Shown here in pieces: positions 1-9,545 of a stretch of 64,000 nt of DNA; position 1 is the first letter of the stretch, and every line of letters starts with the position of its first letter. Position numbers and translations under genes: made by a program. A model generated the notes under the pieces. That model saw only the letters and a list, made by a program, of their open reading frames with translations, was not told the DNA's origin and searched no databases. Source of the DNA: Cohaesibacter sp. (lineage in GTDB: Bacteria > Pseudomonadota > Alphaproteobacteria > Rhizobiales > Cohaesibacteraceae); contig JAOAQZ010000020.1 of the NCBI GenBank assembly GCA_025210795.1, forward strand, positions 186,001 to 250,000, read 5' to 3'.

Positions 1-883
1 ACACAATCACCACCCGCATGCGGTGGGCAAGTTGGACAACATCCTCAAATTGCTCATGCAAATCGGCAAACAGGCTTTCTGATGGAACAAACAGAAAGGC
101 CGTATCCTGCGTCTCCCCTGCAATGAAGTAACGCTCGGCAATATCCTTGATATGTTTTTTGATATCAGTGCGAAACTGAGTGCGTGCAGCCTTCTCCTCC
201 GGGGTTTGAGTGGCTTCACGCACCGCTGACCAGCCTTCCAGAGGAAATTTGGCATCAATCACCAATACAGCCCCGTCGGTGGGCAGATGAATGACACAAT
301 CGGGCCGTTTGCCATTGGAAAGCGTATATTGGAAATCATAGGCATTGGAGGGCAGGCCATCCTCAATAATCGCCTCCATCCGGCCCTGTCCAAAGGCCCC
401 GCGCGTTTGTTTGTTGGCAAGGATTGTCTGCAATTCCACCACGCGGCCTGAAAGCTCGGTCAAATTGCCTTGGGCCTTGTCGATGACGGCCAAACGCTCG
501 TTAAGCGCCCGCAAATTCTCCCCCGTCATCTTTTGCTGCTCGGCCATGCTTTTATGTAAAGACTGCCCCAGGCGATGGCCCATGCCATCCACCCGGCTGG
601 TCAGGATTTGCGCCATTTCGCTTTGGCGGGTTGAAAAGATCTCGGCCATTGTTTGCATGCGGCCTGTCATCTCGGTCTGTAGGCGCTGCAATTCCTCCAC
701 TTGGGCCTGCTGTGCCTGCGCATGAGCTAGCGAATGAGCCAGATCATCGGCGCGCGCGCGATTATTGCGCGCAGCACTTAAAAGCAGCCAGACAAGCAGA
801 ACAACGACACAGCCAAGGCCTGCCATCAAGACATCAAAAATACTGAAGCCATACTGGCCGATGGTGATCACAATTTCAGTCAT
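1..883 (-). CDS. rmuC: DNA recombination protein RmuC (3' end outside window)
   Basis: RmuC-family protein, a predicted nuclease-fold protein linked to limiting recombination at inverted repeats. The visible N terminus starts MTEIVITIGQYGF, has one membrane-anchor segment (about residues 15-36, rich in V and L), then a glutamine-rich coiled coil with repeated MQTM/EMAQIL-like heptads (about 45-130). After that comes the conserved RmuC core, with FGQGRMEAIIEDG-like and VLVIDAKFPLEGW segments; the D-A-K motif is the restriction-endonuclease-like signature. The frame is open to the left edge, so the C terminus is missing. It is divergent from def, with about 150 nt between them. Function comes from family knowledge; membership is fairly certain. 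Confidence 0.88.
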   Translation of the reverse strand, partial: MTEIVITIGQYGFSIFDVLMAGLGCVVVLLVWLLLSAARNNRARADDLAHSLAHAQAQQAQVEELQRLQTEMTGRMQTMAEIFSTRQSEMAQILTSRVDGMGHRLGQSLHKSMAEQQKMTGENLRALNERLAVIDKAQGNLTELSGRVVELQTILANKQTRGAFGQGRMEAIIEDGLPSNAYDFQYTLSNGKRPDCVIHLPTDGAVLVIDAKFPLEGWSAVREATQTPEEKAARTQFRTDIKKHIKDIAERYFIAGETQDTAFLFVPSESLFADLHEQFEDVVQLAHRMRVVIV

Positions 884-1031
884 CAGAAGACTATAGATTG
901 ATTCGATAATGATGAAAACAAAAAGAGAACATATCATTTTCTATCTGCTTGCATGGCAAAGCTGCTGAAATTCACGCCCCATTGCACAGTTGGACATTGA
1001 CCCGCCGTGCAATTGGTCCTATTTCACCCCC

Positions 1032-1559
1032 ATGGCACTTATGGATATCGTTATTTTGCCGGATCCCATTCTGCGAGAGCAGTCCAGTCCGGTTGAGCGC
1101 GTGGATGATGAGCTGCGCCGCCTCGTCGACAATATGTTTGAAACCATGTATCACGCTCCGGGCATTGGCCTTGCCGGAGTGCAGGTTGGTGTGACCCGTC
1201 GCATTTTCACGGTTGATTGCGCCCGTGAAGATGAGGAAAAGGATCCCATCTGCATGATCAATCCGCAAATTGTCTGGCGCTCTGAAGAGCTGTCTTCTTA
1301 CGAGGAAGGCTGCCTGTCCATTCCTGATTATTATGCCGAGGTGGATCGCCCGGCAGAAATCAAGATCCAGTATATGGACCAGTTCGGCAAAGAGCATGAA
1401 CGTCATTGCGATGGTCTTTTGGCAACCTGCGTGCAGCATGAGTTTGACCATCTCAACGGGGCGCTCTTCATTGACTATATCTCCAAGCTGCGCCGCGACC
1501 GTGTCATCAAGAAGTTCGCCAAATTGTCCAAGCAGAAAAGCGCCCGCTCCGTTCTGTAA
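1032..1559 (+). CDS. def: peptide deformylase
   Basis: Removes the N-formyl group from nascent polypeptides. All three deformylase motifs are present: GIGLAGVQVG (usual GxGLAAxQ, with the second Ala replaced by Gly), EGCLSIP with the metal-binding Cys, and QHEFDHLNG with the HExxH metal ligands and catalytic Glu. The 175-residue length is normal. I start at ATG 1032 (MALMDIVILPDP), which matches the family N terminus; an upstream TTG at 990 would add 14 unlikely residues and ATG 1041 is an alternative. No strong Shine-Dalgarno is seen. It is followed by fmt, the usual partner that formylates initiator tRNA. Confidence 0.95.
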   Translation: MALMDIVILPDPILREQSSPVERVDDELRRLVDNMFETMYHAPGIGLAGVQVGVTRRIFTVDCAREDEEKDPICMINPQIVWRSEELSSYEEGCLSIPDYYAEVDRPAEIKIQYMDQFGKEHERHCDGLLATCVQHEFDHLNGALFIDYISKLRRDRVIKKFAKLSKQKSARSVL

Positions 1560-1633
1560 ACGGCGGGTGAGAGGGGCTCATGGCTCCTTGTTTTGCGCCC
1601 CACTGATCTGGACCAACATATAAGGATCTTGCC

Positions 1634-2563
1634 ATGCTGCGTATCATCTTCATGGGAACCCCGGATTTTGCAGTGCCGACCCTGATGGAGATCGTCGGGC
1701 AGGGCCATGAAGTGGTGGCGGTCTATAGCCAGCCTCCTCGGCCAGCCGGACGCGGGATGGAAGAGCGCAAGACGCCGGTCCATGAAAAAGCAGAGCTGCT
1801 GGGCCTACCAGTCTTCACGCCCCTGTCGCTGAAAAGCGAAGAAGAACAGGCGAAATTTGCAGCGCTTGACGCTGATGTTGCCGTGGTCGTGGCCTATGGC
1901 CTCTTGCTGCCCAAAGCCATTTTGGACGCGCCAGCACATGGCTGTCTCAATCTTCATGGCTCACTGCTGCCGCGCTGGCGCGGAGCGGCTCCCATCCAGC
2001 GCGCCATTATGGCAGGCGACGCGGAAACCGGAGTTGAGGTCATGCGCATGGGTGAGGGGCTGGATACCGGTCCCGTTTGCATGGTCGAGCGCATTGCTAT
2101 TAGCGACGAAATGACAGCCGGTGATCTTCATGACAAGATGATGGTGCTCGGCGCTGATCTGATGGTCCGCGCGCTGGCGGCTCTCTCTCGCGGTGCCTTG
2201 AGCGAAACCGAGCAGGCTGAAGATGGTGTGCTCTATGCCCAGAAAATCGAAAAGGCGGAAAGTCGGGTCGAGTTTGCCCGCCCGGCGAGCGAGGTGCATA
2301 ACCATATTCGCGGCCTGTCTCCGTTCCCCGGTGCCTGGTGCGAAATGGAGATCAAAGGCAAACGCCAGCGCGTGAAAATCCTGCGCTCGCAATTGGTCGA
2401 AGGTGAAGGCGAGCCCGGCACTTTGCTGTCAGAAGACATGACCATTGCCTGCAAGGACGGAGCGATCCGCTTGCTTGAATTGCAGCGGGCAGGGAAAGGC
2501 GCGATGAAAGCTCAAGATTTCCAGCGCGGTGCGGGCCTTGAAGTGGGTGAGAGCCTGATCTGA
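1634..2563 (+). CDS. fmt: methionyl-tRNA formyltransferase
   Basis: Transfers a formyl group from 10-formyl-tetrahydrofolate to Met-tRNAi. It is 309 residues, normal for the family. It opens [15 protein letters not shown], the classic FMT N terminus. The catalytic region follows with the [15 protein letters not shown] segment (Asn, His and later Asp of the formyl-folate site) and a C-terminal oligonucleotide-binding domain. The start is the ATG at 1634, about 75 nt after def. Its TGA shares one base with the truA ATG (TGATG), so fmt and truA are translationally coupled. Confidence 0.97.
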   Translation: MLRIIFMGTPDFAVPTLMEIVGQGHEVVAVYSQPPRPAGRGMEERKTPVHEKAELLGLPVFTPLSLKSEEEQAKFAALDADVAVVVAYGLLLPKAILDAPAHGCLNLHGSLLPRWRGAAPIQRAIMAGDAETGVEVMRMGEGLDTGPVCMVERIAISDEMTAGDLHDKMMVLGADLMVRALAALSRGALSETEQAEDGVLYAQKIEKAESRVEFARPASEVHNHIRGLSPFPGAWCEMEIKGKRQRVKILRSQLVEGEGEPGTLLSEDMTIACKDGAIRLLELQRAGKGAMKAQDFQRGAGLEVGESLI

Positions 2564-3357
2564 TGCCGCGTTTTAAGCTTTTGATCGAATATGACGGGCG
2601 ACCCTTTTCAGGCTGGCAGCGGCAGGACAATGCCCCCACCGTTATGGAGACCATAGAAACCGCCATTACCAGATTTGCCCATGAGAAGGTTGTTCTCTAT
2701 GGGGCAGGGCGCACCGATTCCGGCGTTCATGCCACAGGTCAGGTCGCGCATCTGGATATGGAGCGGGACTGGCATTCGCAAAAGCTGAAAGAAGCGCTCA
2801 ATCATTTCATGCAGGAAACGGGCGTCGCCATTCTGGGCATCGACAAGGTGACGGATGAGTTTGACAGCCGCTTTTCGGCCATCCGCCGCTATTACCGCTA
2901 CCGGATCTGCAATCGCCGTGCACCCTTGACCTTCGAGATGGGGCGCGCCTGGCAATATAGCTATCCCATTGACATCGATTTGATGCAAAAAGGATGTGAC
3001 CAGCTGATCGGCACCCATGATTTAAGCACCTTTCGCGCAACCGCCTGTCAGGCCAAGAGCCCCATCAGAACCATGGAAATGCTCAAAGTAAGCCGCGAGG
3101 GAGAATGGGTCTATCTCGATGCCATGGCCCGCTCTTTCCTGCATAACCAGATCCGCTCCTTCGTAGGCTCTTTGGTGGAAGTGGGAGCGGGGCGAAAACC
3201 GGTTGAGTGGATTAGTGAGATCCTTGAAGCACGGGATCGCCGCGCCTGCGGCCCCGTTGCGCCGCCAGATGGACTCTATCTCACCCGGGTGGATTATCCT
3301 GAGGACATAATCTACAAAATCGAAGAGCAGCCTTGGATGGGCAACAAGAAGAAGTGA
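2563..3357 (+). CDS. truA: tRNA pseudouridine(38-40) synthase TruA
   Basis: Makes pseudouridine at positions 38-40 of the tRNA anticodon arm. It is 264 residues. The N terminus [19 protein letters not shown] is typical, and the catalytic Asp lies in GAGRTDSGVHATGQV (R-T-D-S-G-V-H). A later F(R)AxxCQAKSPIRT segment and the FLHNQIRSFVGSLVEVG segment complete the fold. It overlaps fmt by one base. It ends convergently about 70 nt from a minus-strand membrane protein gene. Confidence 0.97.
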   Translation: MPRFKLLIEYDGRPFSGWQRQDNAPTVMETIETAITRFAHEKVVLYGAGRTDSGVHATGQVAHLDMERDWHSQKLKEALNHFMQETGVAILGIDKVTDEFDSRFSAIRRYYRYRICNRRAPLTFEMGRAWQYSYPIDIDLMQKGCDQLIGTHDLSTFRATACQAKSPIRTMEMLKVSREGEWVYLDAMARSFLHNQIRSFVGSLVEVGAGRKPVEWISEILEARDRRACGPVAPPDGLYLTRVDYPEDIIYKIEEQPWMGNKKK

Positions 3358-3429
3358 GTGCGGGTGTAATCCGGCTTAGCGATCGCCGACTTTGCGGAAC
3401 CTACGCAAGATAGGTGCCTGCGCCTTACC

Positions 3430-4050
3430 TTATGAGCGCGGTTGCGCAGGCTGCGAAATCGCGCCTTGCTCTCCGGCGACGGGCAAGGACTGTGCAATAT
3501 TGTTCAAAAGGCCTGCACTGGCAATGCCCAGCACCATGGTCAAAACGGTCAGCCCCAGCGCAATGCTCATCCCCTGATCAAGGATAAAATCCACCAGCCG
3601 GTAGGTCAGCCACAAAGCGGTGCCATAAACCCCGATCATGATGAAAAAGACAAAGCCGCCAGCAATCACCCCGCCGGTGACCATAGCGCTTGGTAGCAGG
3701 ATCAGCATCAGAACGATAACGCTCATCCAGTTATAACTGACAATGAGCGGCAGAACCTTGTCGCGAAAGCCCAACGGGCCAGAAAGCAGATAAAAGGCAA
3801 GAGGCACGGTTGCCCAGTCAAGGAAAAGCTGCAGTGGCAGATAGACAAGCCCGCCCTCTCGCATGATCAGGCTATTGCCAAGGGTGCTAAACAGGGCCGC
3901 ATAGCCAAGACTGACCGCCTCCACGATCACCATCGCCGTAAAAGAACGGATGAGGCCACGCGGTGTTGCGTCAACAGCGTAAAGGGCGTCCTTGTTCCCG
4001 CGAACAAAGGCCCACAGGCATTCAAGATGAAAGAGACTATAACCGATCAA
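3430..4050 (-). CDS. small polytopic membrane protein, unknown function (third of three after dapE)
   Basis: About 206 residues with five or so predicted membrane segments, for example VLPLIVSYNWMSVIVLMLIL and GGVIAGGFVFFIMIGVYGTAL. I do not recognise a named family. The start is taken as TTG 4050 because it overlaps the stop of the upstream gene as TTGA, a standard coupled start; longer in-frame extensions upstream run through the neighbour and read as non-hydrophobic junk. The N-terminal stretch, with charged residues followed by a membrane helix about 20 residues in, has the same layout as the upstream neighbour, so the two may be distant paralogues or two halves of one transporter-like fold. 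It lies convergent to truA. Confidence 0.7.
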   Translation of the reverse strand: MIGYSLFHLECLWAFVRGNKDALYAVDATPRGLIRSFTAMVIVEAVSLGYAALFSTLGNSLIMREGGLVYLPLQLFLDWATVPLAFYLLSGPLGFRDKVLPLIVSYNWMSVIVLMLILLPSAMVTGGVIAGGFVFFIMIGVYGTALWLTYRLVDFILDQGMSIALGLTVLTMVLGIASAGLLNNIAQSLPVAGEQGAISQPAQPRS

Positions 4051-4697
4051 GGCAACAGGACTCCGCTCTGCAAATAGGAATATCGCCAGCCTTGTACCAT
4101 ATAGATGATCAGGGCAAAGGAGCAAACCCATAGAGCAACCGCAAACACAGAAATTCTTATCGGCAATTTGCCATAGCGGTGAAGAACCAAGCCGGAATAG
4201 ACAATGGGAGCCAGTATTCCGACAAGCCCAAAGGAGAGCCAATAGCCAAGGCTATTGAGAAGATCAAACTGGAAAAAGTGCAGGACCCCAAGGCGAAGGG
4301 CAAGATCGGCGCTGGAGAGGGGAAGATTGATGGCTAGCATCACCCAGCTGATGGCAACCACCAGCCGCCGATAGAGAGAAAGCCAGCCAAAGAGCCACGC
4401 GAGATACAACCAGACCATCAAATCGGCGCAAAGAATAAGAATGTGAGAGGCGATGAAGACCCAAAGGCCGCCCGCAAATTTAAGGGCATTATAGGCAAGA
4501 TCCGGCTCAAGCCATTCATTGGCCAGTGCAAAGGGCAGCATCATCACAAAACCGGCAAGTGTGATGAGAACAAAAGCGCGCCAACTGCTATCCAGCCTTT
4601 CCAGATGCACGCCTTGTGGCTCGATAAGAAAGGCATAAGCCTTCCGCAGGTGAGCGCTAAAGGTGGTAAGGCTCAATGTCAAAGAATGGCCAGACAC
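4047..4697 (-). CDS. polytopic membrane protein, unknown function (second of three after dapE)
   Basis: About 216 residues with five to six membrane helices (for example FVLITLAGFVMMLPFALA and ISVFAVALWVCSFALIIYMV). No family was recognised. There is no good ATG: a GTG at 4697 gives a 19-nt overlap with the preceding gene, and a TTG at 4676 is the alternative. The N-terminal cytoplasmic segment, ending in LDSSWRAFVLITLAG, resembles the ATPRGLIRSFTAMVIVEA segment of the downstream gene, suggesting an old duplication. Close packing with dapE indicates one transcript. A longer frame extends to 4781 but would lie inside the upstream gene. Confidence 0.65.
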   Translation of the reverse strand: MSGHSLTLSLTTFSAHLRKAYAFLIEPQGVHLERLDSSWRAFVLITLAGFVMMLPFALANEWLEPDLAYNALKFAGGLWVFIASHILILCADLMVWLYLAWLFGWLSLYRRLVVAISWVMLAINLPLSSADLALRLGVLHFFQFDLLNSLGYWLSFGLVGILAPIVYSGLVLHRYGKLPIRISVFAVALWVCSFALIIYMVQGWRYSYLQSGVLLP

Positions 4698-5140
4698 ATC
4701 GCCCCCAATGCGGTTAGGTATCCCATAAGGGTGGAAAGCGGCAGATAGCGCGCAACAAGACGCTGAACAAACCAAAGGCAAACAAGAAAATAGGCCCCGC
4801 CAAGAGCGGCCAGAAGAGGCGAGACCTTAAGGGGAAGCAAATTAGCCATGGCTGCCATGACCAGCGCAAAAATGGGCAGAACCAGCCAGAAGCGCAAGCG
4901 GTTAAACGCCACCGCCAGCGGATACATTGCTTCTCCCTTCCCCAAACCGTACGAAACCAGCATCAAGAAAAGAGGCCCGATGGACAAGGGGATAGCAGAG
5001 AGAAGGGTCAGCAACAAAGCGCCGATAAGGGGCATCTCATTGCTGGTAAAATGAAAGCCCACCAGAGCCACCGCCACCAACAACATAAGCGGCAAGAGAG
5101 AGCTGGCGAAGGTTCCAAAACTGGCGGGCTTGTCATCCAT
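4679..5140 (-). CDS. small membrane protein, unknown function (first of three after dapE)
   Basis: 153 residues with five predicted transmembrane helices (about 15-30, 35-60, 75-100, 105-125, 130-150) and a short basic linker. It starts at ATG 5140 (MDDKPASFGTF), four bases after the dapE stop, so it is almost certainly co-transcribed with dapE. No conserved motif that I can assign. Position between dapE and truA is a place where Hyphomicrobiales often carry hypothetical membrane genes (general impression). Function unknown. Confidence 0.75.
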   Translation of the reverse strand: MDDKPASFGTFASSLLPLMLLVAVALVGFHFTSNEMPLIGALLLTLLSAIPLSIGPLFLMLVSYGLGKGEAMYPLAVAFNRLRFWLVLPIFALVMAAMANLLPLKVSPLLAALGGAYFLVCLWFVQRLVARYLPLSTLMGYLTALGAMCLAIL

Positions 5141-5144
5141 TCTG

Positions 5145-6323
5145 TCAGCCTTTGGGCGGGAAATAGGACAACAGGAACTGGTAATAGATCTCTGCAAGAT
5201 CTTCGAGGTCCTTAACTGCCACCCTCTCGTCAATCTGGTGCATGGTCTGGCCAACAAGACCAAACTCGATCACCGGGCAATAATCTTTGATAAAGCGGGC
5301 ATCGGACGTGCCCCCACCCGTTGAAAGCTCGGGCACCTTGCCGGTCACCGCTTCTACACTTTGTGAGAAGCGGGAGATGAGATCATCAGCCTTGGTCAAA
5401 AAGACCTGACTGACATCAGGCTCAAGATCAAGGCGGGCTTCAAACCCCTCTGGCAGATCGCATTCTGCAATGCCCTTAAGGACAAACTCGCCCACTTTGT
5501 CCTTGTCCCACAAGTCATTATAGCGGCAATTAAAGCGTGCCTGAGCGCTTTCAGGGATGATGTTGAAAGCCCTGTTGCCCGTATCAAAAGAGACAAATTC
5601 CAGATTGGTTGCCTGAAAGAAGTCCGTGCCTTCATCCATAATCTTGTAATTGATATGGGCGACAATCTTGGCCAGCATCGGCACTGGGTTGAGCGCCAGA
5701 TGCGGATAGGCCACATGGCCTTGCTTGCCGGTGACAGTGAGAGTGCCTGACTGGCTGCCGCGCCGTCCCACCTTGATGGCATCTCCCAGTTCATTGGGAT
5801 TGGTCGGCTCGCCAACAATCGCTGCGCTGAATGTCTCGCCTTGCTCTTTGGCCCATTTCAGCAATTTGACAGTGCCATTGATAGCGGGGCCTTCTTCATC
5901 ACCGGTGATGAGAAAGGAAATCGTCCCCTTTGGCGCGCCATGCTCCTTGGTATAGCGCAAGGCAGCGGCGGCAAAGGCGCCGACGCCCCCCTTCATATCG
6001 GCGGTGCCGCGGCCCCAGAGCATGCCATCGCGCACCGTGCCGGAGAAGGGCGGCAGGGTCCATAAATCCTCGTCCCCCGTCGGCACCACATCGGTATGAC
6101 CTGCAAAGGTGAGATGCGGGCCTTCGCCACCACTGATCTTGGCAAAGAAATTCTCGATATCCGGTGTCTCGGTTTCATCGCTGAAAATCGGGCGCGAGAC
6201 CGCAAAACCCGCCGGATCAAGCAGCGCCTCAAGATAGGCAAGGGCTCCGCCTTCATGCGGGGTCACACTTGGGCAGCGGATGAGTTTTTGGGTAATTTCC
6301 AGAGCAGACGGCAGATGAGACAT
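5145..6323 (-). CDS. dapE: succinyl-diaminopimelate desuccinylase
   Basis: Hydrolyses N-succinyl-LL-2,6-diaminopimelate in lysine and peptidoglycan precursor synthesis; a di-zinc M20 metallohydrolase of 392 residues. Visible metal and catalytic motifs are FAGHTDVVPTG (His and Asp), WGRGTADMKGG (bridging Asp), TGDEEGPAINGT (catalytic Glu pair) and the C-terminal GGTSDARF segment. The start is ATG 6323 (MSHLPSALEITQ); the reading frame extends ten codons upstream but that part is not family-like. Followed four bases later by a membrane protein gene. dapD lies upstream on the same strand, separated by a DUF805 gene. Confidence 0.97.
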   Translation of the reverse strand: MSHLPSALEITQKLIRCPSVTPHEGGALAYLEALLDPAGFAVSRPIFSDETETPDIENFFAKISGGEGPHLTFAGHTDVVPTGDEDLWTLPPFSGTVRDGMLWGRGTADMKGGVGAFAAAALRYTKEHGAPKGTISFLITGDEEGPAINGTVKLLKWAKEQGETFSAAIVGEPTNPNELGDAIKVGRRGSQSGTLTVTGKQGHVAYPHLALNPVPMLAKIVAHINYKIMDEGTDFFQATNLEFVSFDTGNRAFNIIPESAQARFNCRYNDLWDKDKVGEFVLKGIAECDLPEGFEARLDLEPDVSQVFLTKADDLISRFSQSVEAVTGKVPELSTGGGTSDARFIKDYCPVIEFGLVGQTMHQIDERVAVKDLEDLAEIYYQFLLSYFPPKG

Positions 6324-6433
6324 AAAGGGGCAGGCTTTCTTGCATGGTGCCAACGAGAAATGGGCACCACGGCGATGATAGTGGATGAAACGGCTCCACG
6401 TTAGGCATTTCTTGAGTTGGTTTCAACCGGCCC

Positions 6434-6898
6434 TTAAGCCGCTGTCTGGTTTTGCAGCACTTTGTTTTTGCGAATACCCAGATCGAAAAAGTAAAAGGCC
6501 CAAAACGGGATGACCGCACTGAGATAAAGCGCCCGCTCCGGCAAGGCAACTGAGCAGGAAAGCGGGAAATGAGGCGCTAAAACGCTGAGCGTCGCCAGAA
6601 TGGGCACGGCATAGGCAAAAAAGCTTAGATGCCCGCGACCCTTGGCCCGCAACCGCTTGATGACCACACAATACCACATGAAGAGAAAGGTCAGCGCGGC
6701 GACTAGAAGCGCTCCGTAATAGAGCTTACCCATAATGGTGGATGGGTCTTGCTGGCACAGGTAATTGGCAGGAACACGAAAGAGCATGACAGCAGCAAGT
6801 TCAAGCGGGAATAGGAGCAAATGAGCCATCCAGAAATCCCTGCGGCTAATCTCGCCACTGCTGTCAAACAAAAGTCTTTCAAAGGTCATGATCGCCAT
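6434..6898 (-). CDS. DUF805-family membrane protein
   Basis: 154 residues with about four membrane helices. It begins MAIMTFERLLFDSSGEISRRDFW, matching the DUF805 signature in which a short amphipathic lead with G-(R/E)-I-S-R-x-x-F/Y-W precedes the first helix, followed by the basic segment VIKRLRAKGRGHLSFFAYA, which resembles the family's RRLHD-like loop. ATG 6889 is an alternative start. The role of DUF805 proteins is unknown. It sits between dapD and dapE on the same strand, 110 nt upstream of the dapE start, so it may be part of the same transcript. Confidence 0.75.
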   Translation of the reverse strand: MAIMTFERLLFDSSGEISRRDFWMAHLLLFPLELAAVMLFRVPANYLCQQDPSTIMGKLYYGALLVAALTFLFMWYCVVIKRLRAKGRGHLSFFAYAVPILATLSVLAPHFPLSCSVALPERALYLSAVIPFWAFYFFDLGIRKNKVLQNQTAA

Positions 6899-7034
6899 CC
6901 CTGTCTTAAAAGCTTCTTGCCTTCACAGGAGCAGCTTTTGGCAGCCGAATCCATGATCCGGCGCAAATTGCAGCATTTTCTTGCACTGCGTTTGCAGGGT
7001 TAGGGACGGAACAAGGAAAAGGCGACAAGCAAAT

Positions 7035-7067
7035 AAAAACCCCGCGGCCAGAAGCTGCGAGGTTTTG
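7035..7067 (-). terminator. rho-independent terminator after dapD
   Basis: Inverted repeat AAAACC...GGTTTT (7036-7041 with 7061-7066) enclosing a second GCGGC/GCTGC stem and a five-base loop. Read on the minus strand it ends in a run of T (GGGGTTTTTATTTG). It lies 25-60 nt beyond the dapD stop, so dapD is likely monocistronic or only partly read through into the DUF805 gene. Confidence 0.75.
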
Positions 7068-7092
7068 AAATGTAACAGGCGCGCGAAAGGAA

Positions 7093-7947
7093 TTAGTCGC
7101 GCAGCAATTCGTTGATGGATGTCTTGGAGCGAGTCTGGGCATCCACGCGCTTGACGATAACAGCGCAGTAAAGGCTAGGACCGGGCGTGCCATCTGGCAA
7201 TGGCTTGCCTGGCATGGAGCCGGGGACCACAACGCTATAGGCAGGCACTTCGCCAACAAAAACCTCACCGGTGGCGCGGTCAATGATCTTGGTGGAGGCA
7301 CCAAGATAAACCCCCATGGAGAGAACCGCGCCTTCGCGCACGATCACGCCTTCGGCCACTTCCGAGCGGGCACCGACAAAGCAATTGTCTTCGATGATGA
7401 CAGGGCCAGCCTGAAGAGGCTCAAGCACGCCGCCAATGCCAGCACCGCCGGAAATATGCACATTCTTGCCGATCTGCGCGCAAGAGCCAACGGTGGCCCA
7501 TGTGTCCACCATGGTGCCTTCGTCAACATAGGCACCGAGATTGACGAAAGAAGGCATCAGAACAGTGCCGGGGGCAATGAAAGCAGAGCGGCGAACAACG
7601 CAGTTTGGCACAGCGCGAAAGCCCGCCTTGTCAAAATCAACAGCGCGCCAGCCGTCAAACTTGGAGGCAACCTTATCCCACCAGGTTGCATCGCCCGGAC
7701 CACCTTTGATGACTTCCATCGGGTTGAGGCGGAAGGAAAGCAGCACGGCTTTTTTCAGCCACTGATTGACCACCCAATTGCCATCGTCAGCTTTTTCTGC
7801 AACGCGGGCCTTACCTGCATCCATCAGATTGAGCGCGGCTTCAACAGCATCACGAATCTCGCCCTGTGTGCTGGTGGAAATGCTGTCGCGATTGTCAAAA
7901 GCCTCGTTGATAATGGTCTCAAGGGCTGCGATATCAATTTGTGTCAT
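7093..7947 (-). CDS. dapD: 2,3,4,5-tetrahydropyridine-2,6-dicarboxylate N-succinyltransferase
   Basis: Succinylates tetrahydrodipicolinate in the succinylase branch of diaminopimelate and lysine synthesis. 284 residues, the standard length. It shows the left-handed beta-helix hexapeptide repeats (for example [17 protein letters not shown] and [18 protein letters not shown]) and the family segment [19 protein letters not shown]. The start is ATG 7947 ([17 protein letters not shown]); a longer frame upstream runs through non-coding sequence. It supplies the substrate processed two steps later by DapE, encoded nearby. Confidence 0.97.
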   Translation of the reverse strand: MTQIDIAALETIINEAFDNRDSISTSTQGEIRDAVEAALNLMDAGKARVAEKADDGNWVVNQWLKKAVLLSFRLNPMEVIKGGPGDATWWDKVASKFDGWRAVDFDKAGFRAVPNCVVRRSAFIAPGTVLMPSFVNLGAYVDEGTMVDTWATVGSCAQIGKNVHISGGAGIGGVLEPLQAGPVIIEDNCFVGARSEVAEGVIVREGAVLSMGVYLGASTKIIDRATGEVFVGEVPAYSVVVPGSMPGKPLPDGTPGPSLYCAVIVKRVDAQTRSKTSINELLRD

Positions 7948-8112
7948 GCAAGAAGTCCCGTCACTCGATCCGTCATTTTGGGTTTGCCCTTGGTTTGCTC
8001 TTGTTTTGGCAAGATCAACAAGCAGGCTGTTGGGGCGAAACCATAAGCAACACGAGCGTGAAGTCAATCAAACAATGGGCTGCGGCGATATGTTCTGGCT
8101 CTCAAACACAAA

Positions 8113-8146
8113 AAATGCCCCCGATGGCCAAGCCATGGGGGCATTT
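8113..8146 (-). terminator. strong rho-independent terminator after the MCP gene
   Basis: Near-perfect 15-bp hairpin: AAATGCCCCC (8113-8122) with GGGGGCATTT (8137-8146) and inner ATGGC/GCCAT closing a CAA loop, with one bulged G. On the minus strand it continues into CATTTTTGTGTTTG. It starts about 35 nt past the stop of the chemotaxis gene. Read the other way it has a weaker T-rich tail (TTTGATCTTTTC), so it may act in both directions and shield dapD. Confidence 0.85.
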
Positions 8147-8180
8147 GATCTTTTCTTGCGCTTTTCTTCCGCCCTGAATT

Positions 8181-9545
8181 TTAGGCGGATTTGCGACGGT
8201 CTTCGCCTTCAAAATCGGAATCTCTCCCCTCACGCCGATCAAGTGGACCGTTACGAAGTGAGAGGATGAAGTCTTTCACTTCGGTCTGAAGGGTAAGAGC
8301 ATCGCTATTCATGCGCTCTGCCGATGTCAGAACAAAATCTGCAGCCTGCCCGGTTTCTTGAGCATTTTCAGAGACGCCATTAATATTGCTGGCGACTTGC
8401 TCTGTACCGGCATAGGCCTCTTCCACATTTTGCGCAATCTCGGCGGTCGCTGCAGATTGCTGCTGGGCAGCGGATGCAACGGATGAAGTAATTTCTTCAA
8501 TCTGGGCAATGGTATGAGATACATTGGTAAAGGCGCTTACAGCCTGTGCGGTGGCGCTTTGAATTTCCTGAATTTGCTCGGAAATCTCACCAATTGCCTT
8601 GCCAGTCTGCCCGGCTAGTTCCTTGACTTCACCAGCCACAACAGCAAAGCCTTTGCCCGCATCACCGGCGCGAGCTGCCTCAATGGTCGCATTCAGCGCC
8701 AAAAGGTTGGTTTGCTCGGCAATAGCAGAGATAAGCTCAACCACATGACCAATGGTTTCTGCAGCTTTGGTAAGGGAGTTGATCTTATTCTCCCCTTCCT
8801 GCGTCTGGGCCACAGCCTGAGCGGCAATATCAGCGGAACGGCTGACCTGATTGCCGATCTCAGCGGATGATGCTGACAATTCTTCAACAGCAGCCGAAAC
8901 AGTCTGCACATTGACAGAGGTTTCATGGGAAGCTGATGCCACGATGGCGGCACGTTCATTGGTGCTGCTTGCACTGTCCCCCATATTGTTGGCTGTTTGT
9001 GTCATCTGATTGCCAGCATCGGTGAGATTGGCTGCAATGACTTTTGTGGCTTCCTCAAAATGCGTCGTTTTTTCTGCAAAATCCTGAATACGGGATTGCA
9101 CAGTACCAACCGCGGCATTGAGCTGCTTGGAATAGGCCAGGTAACCGCCATGCATGCCGCCTAGCAAAATGCGGCGATAATAGCGGTTGCGGGCAAGCGC
9201 GGAGGTGGACGCCACAGCCTCACGCATGAAAGTATCAGAATGATCAGCCGCAAAATTAATGGCTGTCATCAAGTCGCGCACAGACCCACTATCCATTCCC
9301 TCATCTGCGCGGCGTTCCAGATCGCCACGTCCCAGAAGACGGCATGTTTCAGTGGCGTGAACAACAGCGCGCTCCGCCCGGAAGGTAAAGAAGGTCGCTC
9401 CCATCATGCAAAGCGCAGAAAGACCCGCAAAGAAGTAGGCTACACCATCACCAAGGGCGAAAGTGGCAAGAACCGCGGTCAGGATCATCCCGCACGCTGC
9501 AATGCCGAGATAGCGGCTCTTAGAGAGTGAGGATAAATTGATCAT
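8181..9545 (-). CDS. methyl-accepting chemotaxis protein
   Basis: 454 residues. Two membrane helices close together near the N terminus (about 12-32 and 36-54) leave almost no periplasmic domain, followed by a HAMP-like linker ([20 protein letters not shown]). A long coiled-coil signalling domain has the highly conserved hairpin [18 protein letters not shown] and the [13 protein letters not shown] segment. With no extracellular sensor, input probably comes from a partner. The preceding PAS protein gene overlaps this start by 26 nt, so the two are probably made together. ATG 9545 has a good AAGGGG-type ribosome site. The C terminus ends in charged residues without the classical NWETF tether. 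Confidence 0.93.
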   Translation of the reverse strand: MINLSSLSKSRYLGIAACGMILTAVLATFALGDGVAYFFAGLSALCMMGATFFTFRAERAVVHATETCRLLGRGDLERRADEGMDSGSVRDLMTAINFAADHSDTFMREAVASTSALARNRYYRRILLGGMHGGYLAYSKQLNAAVGTVQSRIQDFAEKTTHFEEATKVIAANLTDAGNQMTQTANNMGDSASSTNERAAIVASASHETSVNVQTVSAAVEELSASSAEIGNQVSRSADIAAQAVAQTQEGENKINSLTKAAETIGHVVELISAIAEQTNLLALNATIEAARAGDAGKGFAVVAGEVKELAGQTGKAIGEISEQIQEIQSATAQAVSAFTNVSHTIAQIEEITSSVASAAQQQSAATAEIAQNVEEAYAGTEQVASNINGVSENAQETGQAADFVLTSAERMNSDALTLQTEVKDFILSLRNGPLDRREGRDSDFEGEDRRKSA

